Positions 5,765 to 12,614 are shown, counted from the stretch's first letter. The stretch: 12,803 bases of DNA from Sulfurospirillum sp. (GCA_003978455.1 QNZT01000112.1:1-12803); one strand, 5' to 3'. Program-made: numbers and translations. Notes: a model not told the origin generated them from the letters alone.

Positions 5765-6988
5765 TTACTTCTTTTTGAGTTTGACGATAAAATAGTCCTC
5801 TTTCCCTTTTCCATAGCTTTTGGTAGAACCGACGACTACATAGTCGCCATCGGTGGTGCGTGTCAAACCATAGGCGATATCCTTGTCCTCTCCACCATAA
5901 ACAGGACTCCACACAGAGTGTCCTTCGGCATTGAGCTGCATCACATAAAAATCGAACTTTCCGTGACCGAAAGAGTCTGTCTGTCCCGCCATCATGAAAC
6001 CGCCATCTTCGGTTTTGACGATGGCGTTCATCCACTCTTTCTCTTTGTATCCGAAGAGTCGCTGCCAGACCAGTTTACCGTTGGCTGCGACTTTGATCAC
6101 CATCACATCGTTTCGCTTGGAGCCGAAAGACTTGGTAGAACCGGTCACAACACATCCACCGTCAGCTGTTGCAACCACACCTTTACCGATATCTTCACTA
6201 TCCTCTCCGTACACTTTTGTCCAGCGCTGTTTTGCATGCTTGTCAAAACGGATGATATAGTAATCCTTGCTCTGGTAACCGTAGCTTTGCGTTACACCGG
6301 CGATCACAAAACCGCCGTCAGTCGTCAGGGCGATCCCGTTGGCGATATCGTCACGCTCACCGCCGAGCACCCGTGCCCACTCCTCTTTTCCATTTTTGCT
6401 GATTTTCAAAATATAAGCATCCAGATAGTCATCGCCGAACGATTCACTCGATCCGGCAACCAGCACCCCGCCGTCGCCGGTCGCAACAACTGCCTTTGCA
6501 AAATCTCTCATCTCCCCGCCGTATGTATTTTCCCAGATCAGATTTCCGTTTGTATCAAACTTTATCACATAGACATCCGGGTCACCCAGCTTGCTGAAAG
6601 AGCGTGACTCACCGACCGCGACAAAGTTCCCGTCGGATGTTCGTGTGATCGCATAGGCGATATCTTTTCGTTTGCGTCCAAAGGTCTTTTTCCAGAGTGT
6701 TTTGCCATCCCTGTTCACTTTCATAGCGAGCACATCATCCCTTCCCTTGCCATAAGAGCGACACTGTCCGACAACGATCACCGAGCCGTTTTCAGCCGGA
6801 GCGACACCATAGGCGATATCTTTGCTTGTACCGCCGAAAGCGATCTGCCAGCTGCTGGTAAACTGCCGCTTTTTTGCGATAGCCTGCTTTTGAGCAGGCG
6901 TTTTTTCAGCTGTTGCCGCCGTTAGCACAGATGTGCAGAAAAGCGCGGCAGCAGAAGCGAAAAAAATATTTTGTATTACCTTTGTCAT
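5765..6988 (-). CDS. Secreted seven-repeat beta-propeller protein
   Basis: The 407-residue protein has an N-terminal signal peptide (basic start, hydrophobic core FFASAAALF, likely cleavage after ATA at residue 27; no good lipobox around Cys18). The mature part consists of seven repeats of about 52 residues, marked by Trp at 47, 99, 152, 204, 256, 308 and 360. Each repeat follows W...(Y/F)GG...DIA.G...T.DGGFVVAG.T.SFG...D.YVIK...NG, typical of a four-stranded blade. Seven copies indicate a closed seven-bladed propeller, with the short last repeat completed by the N-terminal strand. It is exported to the periplasm or cell surface. No catalytic residues are evident; a binding or scaffold role is plausible but unproven. 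The start has AAAGGAC four bases upstream. It sits alone, with its own promoter. Confidence 0.85.
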   Translation of the reverse strand: MTKVIQNIFFASAAALFCTSVLTAATAEKTPAQKQAIAKKRQFTSSWQIAFGGTSKDIAYGVAPAENGSVIVVGQCRSYGKGRDDVLAMKVNRDGKTLWKKTFGRKRKDIAYAITRTSDGNFVAVGESRSFSKLGDPDVYVIKFDTNGNLIWENTYGGEMRDFAKAVVATGDGGVLVAGSSESFGDDYLDAYILKISKNGKEEWARVLGGERDDIANGIALTTDGGFVIAGVTQSYGYQSKDYYIIRFDKHAKQRWTKVYGEDSEDIGKGVVATADGGCVVTGSTKSFGSKRNDVMVIKVAANGKLVWQRLFGYKEKEWMNAIVKTEDGGFMMAGQTDSFGHGKFDFYVMQLNAEGHSVWSPVYGGEDKDIAYGLTRTTDGDYVVVGSTKSYGKGKEDYFIVKLKKK

Positions 6989-7018
6989 AAAAGTCCTTTT
7001 ATAGCATATTTGGAAAGA

Positions 7019-7024
7019 ATTATA
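7019..7024 (-). promoter_or_regulatory. Candidate -10 of the propeller gene
   Basis: The minus strand carries a consensus TATAAT here, predicting a start near 7012 and a 24-base leader with the ribosome binding site. A second, poorer box (TATAAA) closer to the gene would leave almost no leader. No -35 is evident. Confidence 0.5.
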
Positions 7025-7068
7025 ATATAAACTTATTTAATAAGGACTGAAGAGGGAAGTTGTCATAA

Positions 7069-7094
7069 AATACGGAGTCAAGCTGCTCCGTATT
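7069..7094 (-). terminator. Rho-independent-type terminator of the chorismate mutase gene
   Basis: AATACGGAG (7069-7077) and CTCCGTATT (7086-7094) form a perfect 9-bp stem with an 8-base loop. On the minus strand the stem is followed by TTA at once, part of a short T-run (ATTTTA). The stop codon TAA of the chorismate mutase gene (7095-7093) forms the base of the stem. The T-run is short, so termination may be partial. Confidence 0.65.
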
Positions 7095-7386
7095 AAAAAT
7101 TTTTGGCGTTTCTAAACTGGGCGATTTCCGTTTCTACCATTTCTTCGATCATCTGCCGGTAGATATCGGTCACCATATTTGGAGAGACGCCCAGCATCAG
7201 CGCCCTGTGTCTCACTTTGTCGATGACATGGTCTATACGCTCATCTGTTTTGATCTCTTCTACAGAGTGTTTAAAATTTGCAGCCTGTTTAACCATATCT
7301 TTACGTTTTGCAATCAACTCCAGAATCTGATCGTCTATCTTGTCTATTTCGTTTCTGACTTCTTCAAGTGAAGTACACTTTTTCAT
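7093..7386 (-). CDS. Chorismate mutase, AroQ class, monofunctional
   Basis: The 97-residue all-helical protein matches the AroQ chorismate mutase fold, which converts chorismate to prephenate for phenylalanine and tyrosine synthesis. The catalytic positions fall where E. coli PheA numbering expects them: Arg11 (EEVRNEID), Arg28 (IAKRKD), Lys39 (ANFKH) and Asp48 (TDER). The rest follows with YRQMIEEMVETE near the C-terminus. Stand-alone AroQ domains of this length also include isochorismate pyruvate lyases (PchB), and the KQAANFK segment is shared with them, but no siderophore genes are near. The ATG at 7386 follows AAGGAG by seven bases. A terminator overlaps the stop codon. Chorismate synthase is encoded 4 kb away on the other strand, so the two are not one operon. 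Confidence 0.88.
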   Translation of the reverse strand: MKKCTSLEEVRNEIDKIDDQILELIAKRKDMVKQAANFKHSVEEIKTDERIDHVIDKVRHRALMLGVSPNMVTDIYRQMIEEMVETEIAQFRNAKNF

Positions 7387-7416
7387 GATGGGGCTCCTTG
7401 CATTCTCGTTACTGTA

Positions 7417-7425
7417 ATTTTAGCA
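7417..7425 (-). promoter_or_regulatory. Candidate extended -10 of the chorismate mutase gene
   Basis: The minus strand reads TGcTAAAAT, predicting a transcription start near 7410 and a leader of about 24 bases containing AAGGAG. It lies in the 161-base divergent region shared with amtB. Confidence 0.5.
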
Positions 7426-7507
7426 TAATATCGGCAATTTTTATTAATTTTTGATGATTGCCTAAATTTTAATCACTCTTTTTGGATAACTTCTTCTTAT
7501 TTTGATG

Positions 7508-7513
7508 TAAAAT
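7508..7513 (+). promoter_or_regulatory. Candidate -10 of the amtB-glnK operon
   Basis: TAAAAT at 7508-7513 would start transcription near 7520, leaving about 28 bases with AGGAGA before the amtB ATG. I looked for a sigma-54 site (GG-N10-GC), which would fit nitrogen control, and found none. The A/T-rich upstream stretch with periodic T-runs fits Campylobacterota sigma-70 promoters. Confidence 0.4.
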
Positions 7514-7547
7514 TTGGCTGTTAAAAATTTTTTTAGGAGAGAAATAT

Positions 7548-8804
7548 ATGAAAAATATATTTGCATTACTGGCATTGATGCCGTTGGCTGCTTTTGCAGA
7601 TGACGCGAAGCTCAACTCGGGTGATACTGCCTGGATGATCGTTGCGACTGCATTTGTTATGCTTATGACACCGGCTGGTCTGGCACTTTTTTACGGTGGT
7701 ATGACCAGAAGCAAAAACGTACTCAACACTATGGGTATGAGTCTTATCGCCTATGCGGTCGGAACACTGGTATGGGTTGTCGCAGGTTACAGCATCGCAT
7801 TCGGAGCAGGTGATTTTATCGGTACCGGTAAAATTATGCTCAGCGGTATCACAGATCAGACACTTAGCGGAACTATTCCCGAGCTTCTGTTTGTCGCGTT
7901 TCAGGGAACATTTGCAGCAATCGCAGTAGCCATTGCGAGCGGTTCTATGATAGAAAGAGTCAAGTTCTCTACATACGTTGTCTTCTCTGCACTCTGGATT
8001 TTGGTTGTTTATGCCCCTATCACGCACTGGGCGTGGGGTGGCGGTGAAACACTGAACTTCGGTGAAATGGACTTCGCAGGCGGTACAGTTGTACATATCA
8101 ATGCAGGTGTTGCAGGTTTTGTAGTCGCTATGATTCTTGGCAAAAGAAGAGATTTTGGCAAAGCGGCGATTAAACCATTTTCTCCCGTACTGACCGTTCT
8201 GGGTGCTGCGCTTCTGTGGTTTGGATGGTTCGGTTTCAATGCCGGTTCGGAAGTTGCAGCGGATGGTGTTGCCGGCAATGCGTTCCTGATCACAAATGTT
8301 GCCGCAGCACTCGGTGTCATCGGCTGGTTGATCGTTGAGTACATCTTCTACAAAAAAGCAACACTAGTAGGTGGTGCTTCCGGTGCGGTTGCAGGTCTTG
8401 TCGCTATCACACCTGCTTCAGGAAGTGCAGGTGTCACAGGTGCTATCATCATCGGTCTTGTCGGTGGTATTCTCGGTTTCATCGGTGTTTCCAAAATCAA
8501 AAAACTCTTTAAAGTCGATGACTCTCTCGACGCTTTTTGGGTACACGGTCTGGTTGGTATCTGGGGTTCTATCGCAACGGCACTCTTTATCGCGCCATAT
8601 CTGATGCCTGAAAATTTCAATCTCAGTACACAACTGATCGCACAACTCAAAGCAATCGGTCTGACAATTGTTTACAGCGGTATCGCAACGGCGATTGTTT
8701 ATTTTATATCTAGTATCATTACAGGTGGCGGAAGAGTTGACGAAGAGACCGAACAGATGGGTCTTGACGAAGCGACACACGGCGAAAAAGCAATCAATCT
8801 ATAA
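7548..8804 (+). CDS. amtB: Ammonium transporter AmtB
   Basis: This 418-residue inner-membrane protein conducts ammonium/ammonia into the cell. It starts with a cleavable signal-like segment (MKNIFALLALMPLAAFA) as in E. coli AmtB, followed by about eleven transmembrane helices. Family signatures are present: FYGGMTRSKNVLNT near 48-61, and DFAGGTVVHINAGVAG at 175-190 with the first pore histidine, His183. The second pore histidine is His333 in WVHGLVGIWG. The cytoplasmic tail ends with TEQMGLDEATHGE, the conserved segment that transmits GlnK control. The ATG has AGGAGA seven bases upstream. glnK follows 30 bases later, the usual amtB-glnK pairing, so PII probably blocks the channel when nitrogen is plentiful. 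Confidence 0.97.
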   Translation: MKNIFALLALMPLAAFADDAKLNSGDTAWMIVATAFVMLMTPAGLALFYGGMTRSKNVLNTMGMSLIAYAVGTLVWVVAGYSIAFGAGDFIGTGKIMLSGITDQTLSGTIPELLFVAFQGTFAAIAVAIASGSMIERVKFSTYVVFSALWILVVYAPITHWAWGGGETLNFGEMDFAGGTVVHINAGVAGFVVAMILGKRRDFGKAAIKPFSPVLTVLGAALLWFGWFGFNAGSEVAADGVAGNAFLITNVAAALGVIGWLIVEYIFYKKATLVGGASGAVAGLVAITPASGSAGVTGAIIIGLVGGILGFIGVSKIKKLFKVDDSLDAFWVHGLVGIWGSIATALFIAPYLMPENFNLSTQLIAQLKAIGLTIVYSGIATAIVYFISSIITGGGRVDEETEQMGLDEATHGEKAINL

Positions 8805-8834
8805 TAATATAAGCGAAAAGTGAGGAATCAGGTT

Positions 8835-9173
8835 ATGAAAAAAATCGAAGCAATCATCAAGCCATTTAAACTGGATGATGTAAAAGAGGCGCTCGTAGCA
8901 GCAGAGATCGAGGGTATGACAGTATCCGAAGTCAAAGGGTACGGAAGACAGCAGGGACACTCTGAACTTTACAGAGGTGCTGAATATGTGATCGACTTTT
9001 TACCGAAAGTCAAAATCGAAGTGGTTGTATCAGAAGGCTTTCTGGATGCAGCGATCAATGCTATCACAACAGCCGCTAAAACCGGTAAAATCGGTGACGG
9101 TAAGATATTTGTCTCTTCTATCGAGAAAACAATTCGTATCAGAACAGGCGAAGAGGACGAGGAAGCGCTTTAA
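8835..9173 (+). CDS. glnK: Nitrogen regulatory protein P-II (GlnK/GlnB)
   Basis: PII proteins are small trimeric sensors of ATP/ADP and 2-oxoglutarate that control ammonium transporters and nitrogen enzymes. Using the ATG at 8835 gives exactly 112 residues, the standard length, and places the uridylylation tyrosine of the T-loop at Tyr51 (YRGAEYVIDFLPK). A GTG 15 bases upstream in frame is rejected because it would swallow the GAGGA ribosome binding site. Further conserved parts are the N-terminal KKIEAIIKPFKLDDVKEAL, the T-loop KGYGRQQGHSELY, and the C-terminal nucleotide-binding stretch TGKIGDGKIFV...IRIRTGE. It is encoded 30 bases after amtB, so it is probably the GlnK type that docks on AmtB; sequence alone does not separate GlnK from GlnB. 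Confidence 0.96.
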   Translation: MKKIEAIIKPFKLDDVKEALVAAEIEGMTVSEVKGYGRQQGHSELYRGAEYVIDFLPKVKIEVVVSEGFLDAAINAITTAAKTGKIGDGKIFVSSIEKTIRIRTGEEDEEAL

Positions 9174-9194
9174 GCCTTTCTCTTTAAATCTACA

Positions 9195-9227
9195 TGAAGT
9201 GTACTCCCAAAAACGAGGTACACTTCA
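9195..9227. repeat. Perfect 10-bp inverted repeat after glnK
   Basis: TGAAGTGTAC (9195-9204) and GTACACTTCA (9218-9227) are exact inverted copies around a 13-base loop. They lie 22 bases after the glnK stop. No T-run follows on either strand, so this is not a standard intrinsic terminator; it could be the 3' end structure of the amtB-glnK mRNA or an operator for the next operon. Confidence 0.6.
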
Positions 9228-9286
9228 GACATCTCCTGCTCACTGCCCACACTTTCTTTACGACATATAAACTCTCATACTCTTTT

Positions 9287-9295
9287 TGTTATAAT
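9287..9295 (+). promoter_or_regulatory. Extended -10 promoter of the lapB-like/rnhA/rnc/aroC operon
   Basis: TGtTATAAT is a perfect extended -10 preceded by a T-run. Transcription would start near 9302, 26 bases before the TTG start of the LapB-like gene. All four following genes overlap, so this promoter probably drives the whole set through aroC. Confidence 0.65.
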
Positions 9296-9327
9296 TCTTC
9301 CCAATACAAAACTGGGCGGACTATATT

Positions 9328-10368
9328 TTGGATATTTTCTCTATCGACTATCGTGATCCTATCTACGGCGTGATCCTGCTCGTCGCTATCGTCGTAATCG
9401 TCTCTTTTTTCAGCTACTCCTGGGGATTTTTCAAAAAGCGGGAGGAAGAGTCCAGTGTCAATAAATTTCTTACCAAGTTTCACCAGTATGACGGCTTTAG
9501 CGAATACAAAGAGGTGATTCAGAAGAAGCAACTTCCTATCGAATCTTCAGTCCTGATGGCACTGACCTTTGAAAAGGGAGGCGAGTACCAAAAGGCGATC
9601 GAAATTTATCAGGCGATTTTGCAGGGAAACAGAGACAAGATCGTCAAAAAAGATATCCTCACACTTTTGGGAAAGACCTACTACAAAGCGGGCTTTCTGG
9701 AAAGATCGCGGGATATTTTGCTCACAGCACTCAAAATCTATCCCCGCAATGAAGAGGCACTGACCTATCTTATAGTCATCTATGACAATCTGCGTATGTA
9801 TGACAAAGCGATAGAGGTTCTCGATACCCTTCAGGAGTTTGATATTGACGTTAAGGAGAAAAAGCTCTATTTTCAAATCCTAAGGGTACTTCATGACAAA
9901 TCTCTGAAAGAGGAGAAGAAGATACAGAAACTCCGAGAGATAGGCTTGGAAAATAAAATAGTACAGAGAAAGCTATATGAGTTTTTGAAAAGCAACAACT
10001 TGCCTTTGACATATGATCTTCTCAAAAATTTTGATTTTCAAAATATCATCGATCTGATATGGGAAACACGCTATGACAGACTTGATGATCGGCTGATAGA
10101 GTCCAACTCTCTTCTGTCGGAGATCTATACGGCAAAAGGGGATGTAACGCTTGCCGACAGCAGCACGCATTTTGTACTCAATATTTTGATCAAGCTGGTC
10201 AAAGCAGAAGACAAGAGCGCGGATATCAGTTTTGACTACACCTGTAGCAACTGTAAAAATACTTTCCCGCTCTATTTTTACCGCTGTCCCCAGTGCCAAA
10301 ATATCGGCAGCACACTGATCAGCACAAAACTGACAAAGAGAGAGTATGAAAAAGATTCACTTGTATAG
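9328..10368 (+). CDS. LapB/YciM-like TPR membrane protein with C-terminal zinc ribbon
   Basis: The 346-residue protein has one N-terminal transmembrane helix (about 12-31), a charged linker, TPR-like helical repeats from about 65 to 290, and a C-terminal four-cysteine ribbon, Cys306-x2-Cys309 and Cys320-x2-Cys323 (TCSNCK...RCPQCQ). This order matches E. coli LapB (YciM), an inner-membrane adaptor that controls LpxC turnover by FtsH and so lipopolysaccharide synthesis; the cysteines form a rubredoxin-like metal site there. The start is TTG at 9328, with GGCGGA about eight bases upstream; an in-frame stop lies at 9292 with no ATG between. Its last 23 bases overlap rnhA. A similarly placed 'putative periplasmic protein' precedes rnhA in Campylobacter, as I recall. 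Domain layout is seen; the LapB role is inferred. Confidence 0.78.
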   Translation: MDIFSIDYRDPIYGVILLVAIVVIVSFFSYSWGFFKKREEESSVNKFLTKFHQYDGFSEYKEVIQKKQLPIESSVLMALTFEKGGEYQKAIEIYQAILQGNRDKIVKKDILTLLGKTYYKAGFLERSRDILLTALKIYPRNEEALTYLIVIYDNLRMYDKAIEVLDTLQEFDIDVKEKKLYFQILRVLHDKSLKEEKKIQKLREIGLENKIVQRKLYEFLKSNNLPLTYDLLKNFDFQNIIDLIWETRYDRLDDRLIESNSLLSEIYTAKGDVTLADSSTHFVLNILIKLVKAEDKSADISFDYTCSNCKNTFPLYFYRCPQCQNIGSTLISTKLTKREYEKDSLV

Positions 10369-10792
10369 CGACGGCTCATCGCTGGGAAATCCCGGATACG
10401 GAGGCTACTGCGCTATTTTAAAATACAGAGATCATGAAAAGATCGCCAGCGGCGCCCTGCCCGATGTCACTAACAATCAAATGGAGTTACTGGCAGTCAT
10501 CGAAGGTCTCAAGCTGCTTAAAGAGCCGTGTGAAGTAACCATCACCAGCGACTCATCCTATGTCGTCAATGCCATCAACGAATGGCTTGCAAACTGGGTT
10601 AGAAAAGATTTTAAAAAAGTCAAAAACCCGGACTTGTGGCGCAAATACCTCGAAGTGGCAAAACCGCACAAAATCAAAGCCGTCTGGGTGCGCGGTCACA
10701 ACGGTCATGAAGAAAATGAAAAATGTGATAAAATAGCCAGAGGCGAAGCAGAAAAACTACAACAGTCCCAAAAGGAATCAGACAATGGGTGA
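10346..10792 (+). CDS. rnhA: Ribonuclease HI
   Basis: RNase HI cuts the RNA strand of RNA-DNA hybrids, removing primers and R-loops. The 148-residue protein has all catalytic carboxylates of the DEDD set: Asp9 in YSDGSSLGNPG, Glu47 in NNQMEL, Asp69 in TSDSSYV and Asp128 in NEKCDKIAR. The catalytic-loop histidine is His118 in VRGHNGH. The Trp/Lys-rich helix NEWLANWVRKDFKK matches the hybrid-binding basic protrusion. The ATG lies inside the end of the LapB-like gene, with AAGAGAGAG upstream as ribosome binding site. Its end overlaps rnc by eight bases. Length is typical. Confidence 0.97.
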   Translation: MKKIHLYSDGSSLGNPGYGGYCAILKYRDHEKIASGALPDVTNNQMELLAVIEGLKLLKEPCEVTITSDSSYVVNAINEWLANWVRKDFKKVKNPDLWRKYLEVAKPHKIKAVWVRGHNGHEENEKCDKIARGEAEKLQQSQKESDNG

Positions 10793-11465
10793 TTTGAGCA
10801 TACTCGAAAACAGACTGGGTTACCACTTCAAAGATCGTACCCTCTTAAAAACGGCACTGACACACAAAAGCAGTAAACAACCGTACAATAATGAACGACT
10901 TGAATTTCTGGGAGACGCTGTACTTGACTTGATCGTCGGAGAGTATCTGTACCATAAATTTCCTACTGTTTCAGAGGGAGAGCTTTCCAAGCTCCGCGCA
11001 TCGCTGGTCAATGAAAAGGGTTTTGAACAACTGGCAAGGCTGATCGACCTTGGAGAGTATATCTATCTTTCACTTGCCGAGGAGAATAACAACGGTCGAC
11101 AAAAGCCATCCATCCTCTCCAACGCATTTGAAGCATTGATCGGTGCGGTATATCTGGAAAGCGGTCTGAAAGAGGCGACAAAGATATCCCTGAAACTGCT
11201 TGAAAAAGCATATCCCAAAATCGATCTGGAGACCGTCTTCAAAGACTATAAAACCACCCTTCAGGAGATCACCCAGGCACATATGGGTGTTACACCGCAA
11301 TACGTCGTTACCGGCTCCAGCGGACCGGATCACCAGAAAGAGTTTGTCATCATGGTAAAAATAAACAATCGTGAAATTGCACAGGCAAAAGGCAAAAGCA
11401 AAAAAGAGGCACAGCAGGAAGCCGCAAAACAAGCTATCGAAAAACTGAAGAGGGAATTGCGTTGA
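10785..11465 (+). CDS. rnc: Ribonuclease III
   Basis: RNase III is a dimeric double-strand-specific endonuclease that processes rRNA precursors and structured mRNAs. The 226-residue protein has the endonuclease domain (1-150) with the signature NERLEFLGDAVLDL: Glu37, Glu40 and Asp44. The second metal-site segment is LSNAFEALIGAVYLES, with Glu116 in place. The usual Asp of this segment (E. coli Asp114 in LADTVEALIG) is Asn113 here. A double-stranded RNA-binding domain follows from about 153 to 225, ending with GKSKKEAQQEAAKQAIEKL. The ATG overlaps the rnhA end by eight bases and the stop overlaps the TTG of aroC, so all are translated from one message. Confidence 0.96.
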   Translation: MGDLSILENRLGYHFKDRTLLKTALTHKSSKQPYNNERLEFLGDAVLDLIVGEYLYHKFPTVSEGELSKLRASLVNEKGFEQLARLIDLGEYIYLSLAEENNNGRQKPSILSNAFEALIGAVYLESGLKEATKISLKLLEKAYPKIDLETVFKDYKTTLQEITQAHMGVTPQYVVTGSSGPDHQKEFVIMVKINNREIAQAKGKSKKEAQQEAAKQAIEKLKRELR

Positions 11466-12535
11466 ATAGTTTTGGGAAAAGATTTATATTTACGACGTTT
11501 GGTGAATCTCACGGCAAAGCACTCGGATGTGTCGTCGATGGGGTACCCGCGGGTCTGAAGATTGACGAAGCTTTTATCCAAAGTGAACTTGACCGCCGAA
11601 AACCGGGACAAAATGCATACGCGACTGCCCGAAAAGAGGGAGACAAGGTGGAAATCCTAAGCGGTGTTTTTGAGGGAATATCCACCGGCACTCCGATCGC
11701 CATGGTGATTTTCAACACCAACCAAAAGAGTAAAGATTACTCCAATGTCAAAGATCTCTTTCGTCCCGGGCATGCCGACTTCACCTATTTTCACAAGTAC
11801 GGCATCCGTGACTACAGAGGCGGTGGACGTAGCAGTGCGAGAGAGACTGCCGCACGCGTCGCTGCCGGTGCCGTTGCCAAACTAATGCTCAAAGAGCTGG
11901 ATATCACGGTACAAAGCGGCGTCTTTGCCATAGATGGCATCGAAGCAAAAGAGTTTGACTTTAAAAAAGCCAGAGAGAGTGAGATCTACGCACTCGACAG
12001 CAGCATCGAACCGCAACAGAAAGATGCAGTGCTCGAAGCCAAAAACCGTCACGACTCTGTCGGAGGTGTCGCTCTGGTAAAAATCACCAACACCCCCATC
12101 GGTCTCGGAGAGCCTATCTACTACAAAATGGATGCCATGCTTGCAGATGCGATGATGAGTATCAATGCGGTCAAGGGGGTAGAGATCGGGGAAGGTACCG
12201 CATCCTCATCACTCAAAGGTTCTCAGAACAACGACCAGATATCCAAAGAGGGATTTATCGGCAACAAAAGCGGCGGTATCCTCGGGGGCATCACCAACGG
12301 TGATGAGATCGATATCAAAGTCTATTTTAAACCCACCCCTTCCATTTTCCAGGAACAGCAGACTGTGGATATTCACGGTAAAGAGGTTACTTGTGAACTC
12401 AAAGGCAGGCATGATCCCTGTGTCGCCATCCGCGGCTCGATCGTTGCAGAGTCTATGGCGGCACTTGTTGTTGCCGATATGCTGCTTTTAAATATGGGAC
12501 GGCGGCTATCTGACCTTAAAAAAATCTATTTTTAG
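11462..12535 (+). CDS. aroC: Chorismate synthase
   Basis: Chorismate synthase makes chorismate from EPSP using reduced FMN, the last shikimate-pathway step. The 357-residue protein carries the family signatures: GESHGKALGCVVDGVPAG (14-31) with His17, RRKPGQ (45-50), the second conserved histidine His104 in RPGHAD, YRGGGRSSARETAARV (118-133), and GRHDPC (315-320). Start is TTG at 11462, which shares TTGA with the rnc stop and is preceded by GAGGGA six bases upstream; the N-terminus MNSFGKRFIFTTFGESHG then matches the family exactly. There is no FMN reductase domain, so it is the monofunctional bacterial type. Translation is probably coupled to rnc. Confidence 0.97.
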   Translation: MNSFGKRFIFTTFGESHGKALGCVVDGVPAGLKIDEAFIQSELDRRKPGQNAYATARKEGDKVEILSGVFEGISTGTPIAMVIFNTNQKSKDYSNVKDLFRPGHADFTYFHKYGIRDYRGGGRSSARETAARVAAGAVAKLMLKELDITVQSGVFAIDGIEAKEFDFKKARESEIYALDSSIEPQQKDAVLEAKNRHDSVGGVALVKITNTPIGLGEPIYYKMDAMLADAMMSINAVKGVEIGEGTASSSLKGSQNNDQISKEGFIGNKSGGILGGITNGDEIDIKVYFKPTPSIFQEQQTVDIHGKEVTCELKGRHDPCVAIRGSIVAESMAALVVADMLLLNMGRRLSDLKKIYF

Positions 12536-12614
12536 TGGATCTCTTCCAGAACATATACTAACTATCCATATTCTTATGTATGCAATTCATATAAATTGGA
12601 ATACCCGATAGAAG

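Noticed and set aside
5918..6607. Plus-strand open frame of 229 codons
   Set aside because: Antisense to the propeller repeats; its apparent repeated character only mirrors the repeats of the real gene.
7440..7547. Sigma-54 promoter ahead of amtB-glnK
   Set aside because: No GG and GC doublets at the required ten-base spacing; a sigma-70 type -10 at 7508-7513 fits better.
7566..8096. Minus-strand cysteine-rich open frame inside amtB
   Set aside because: Amt signatures on the plus strand prove the coding frame; the cysteines come from reversed alanine and glycine codons.
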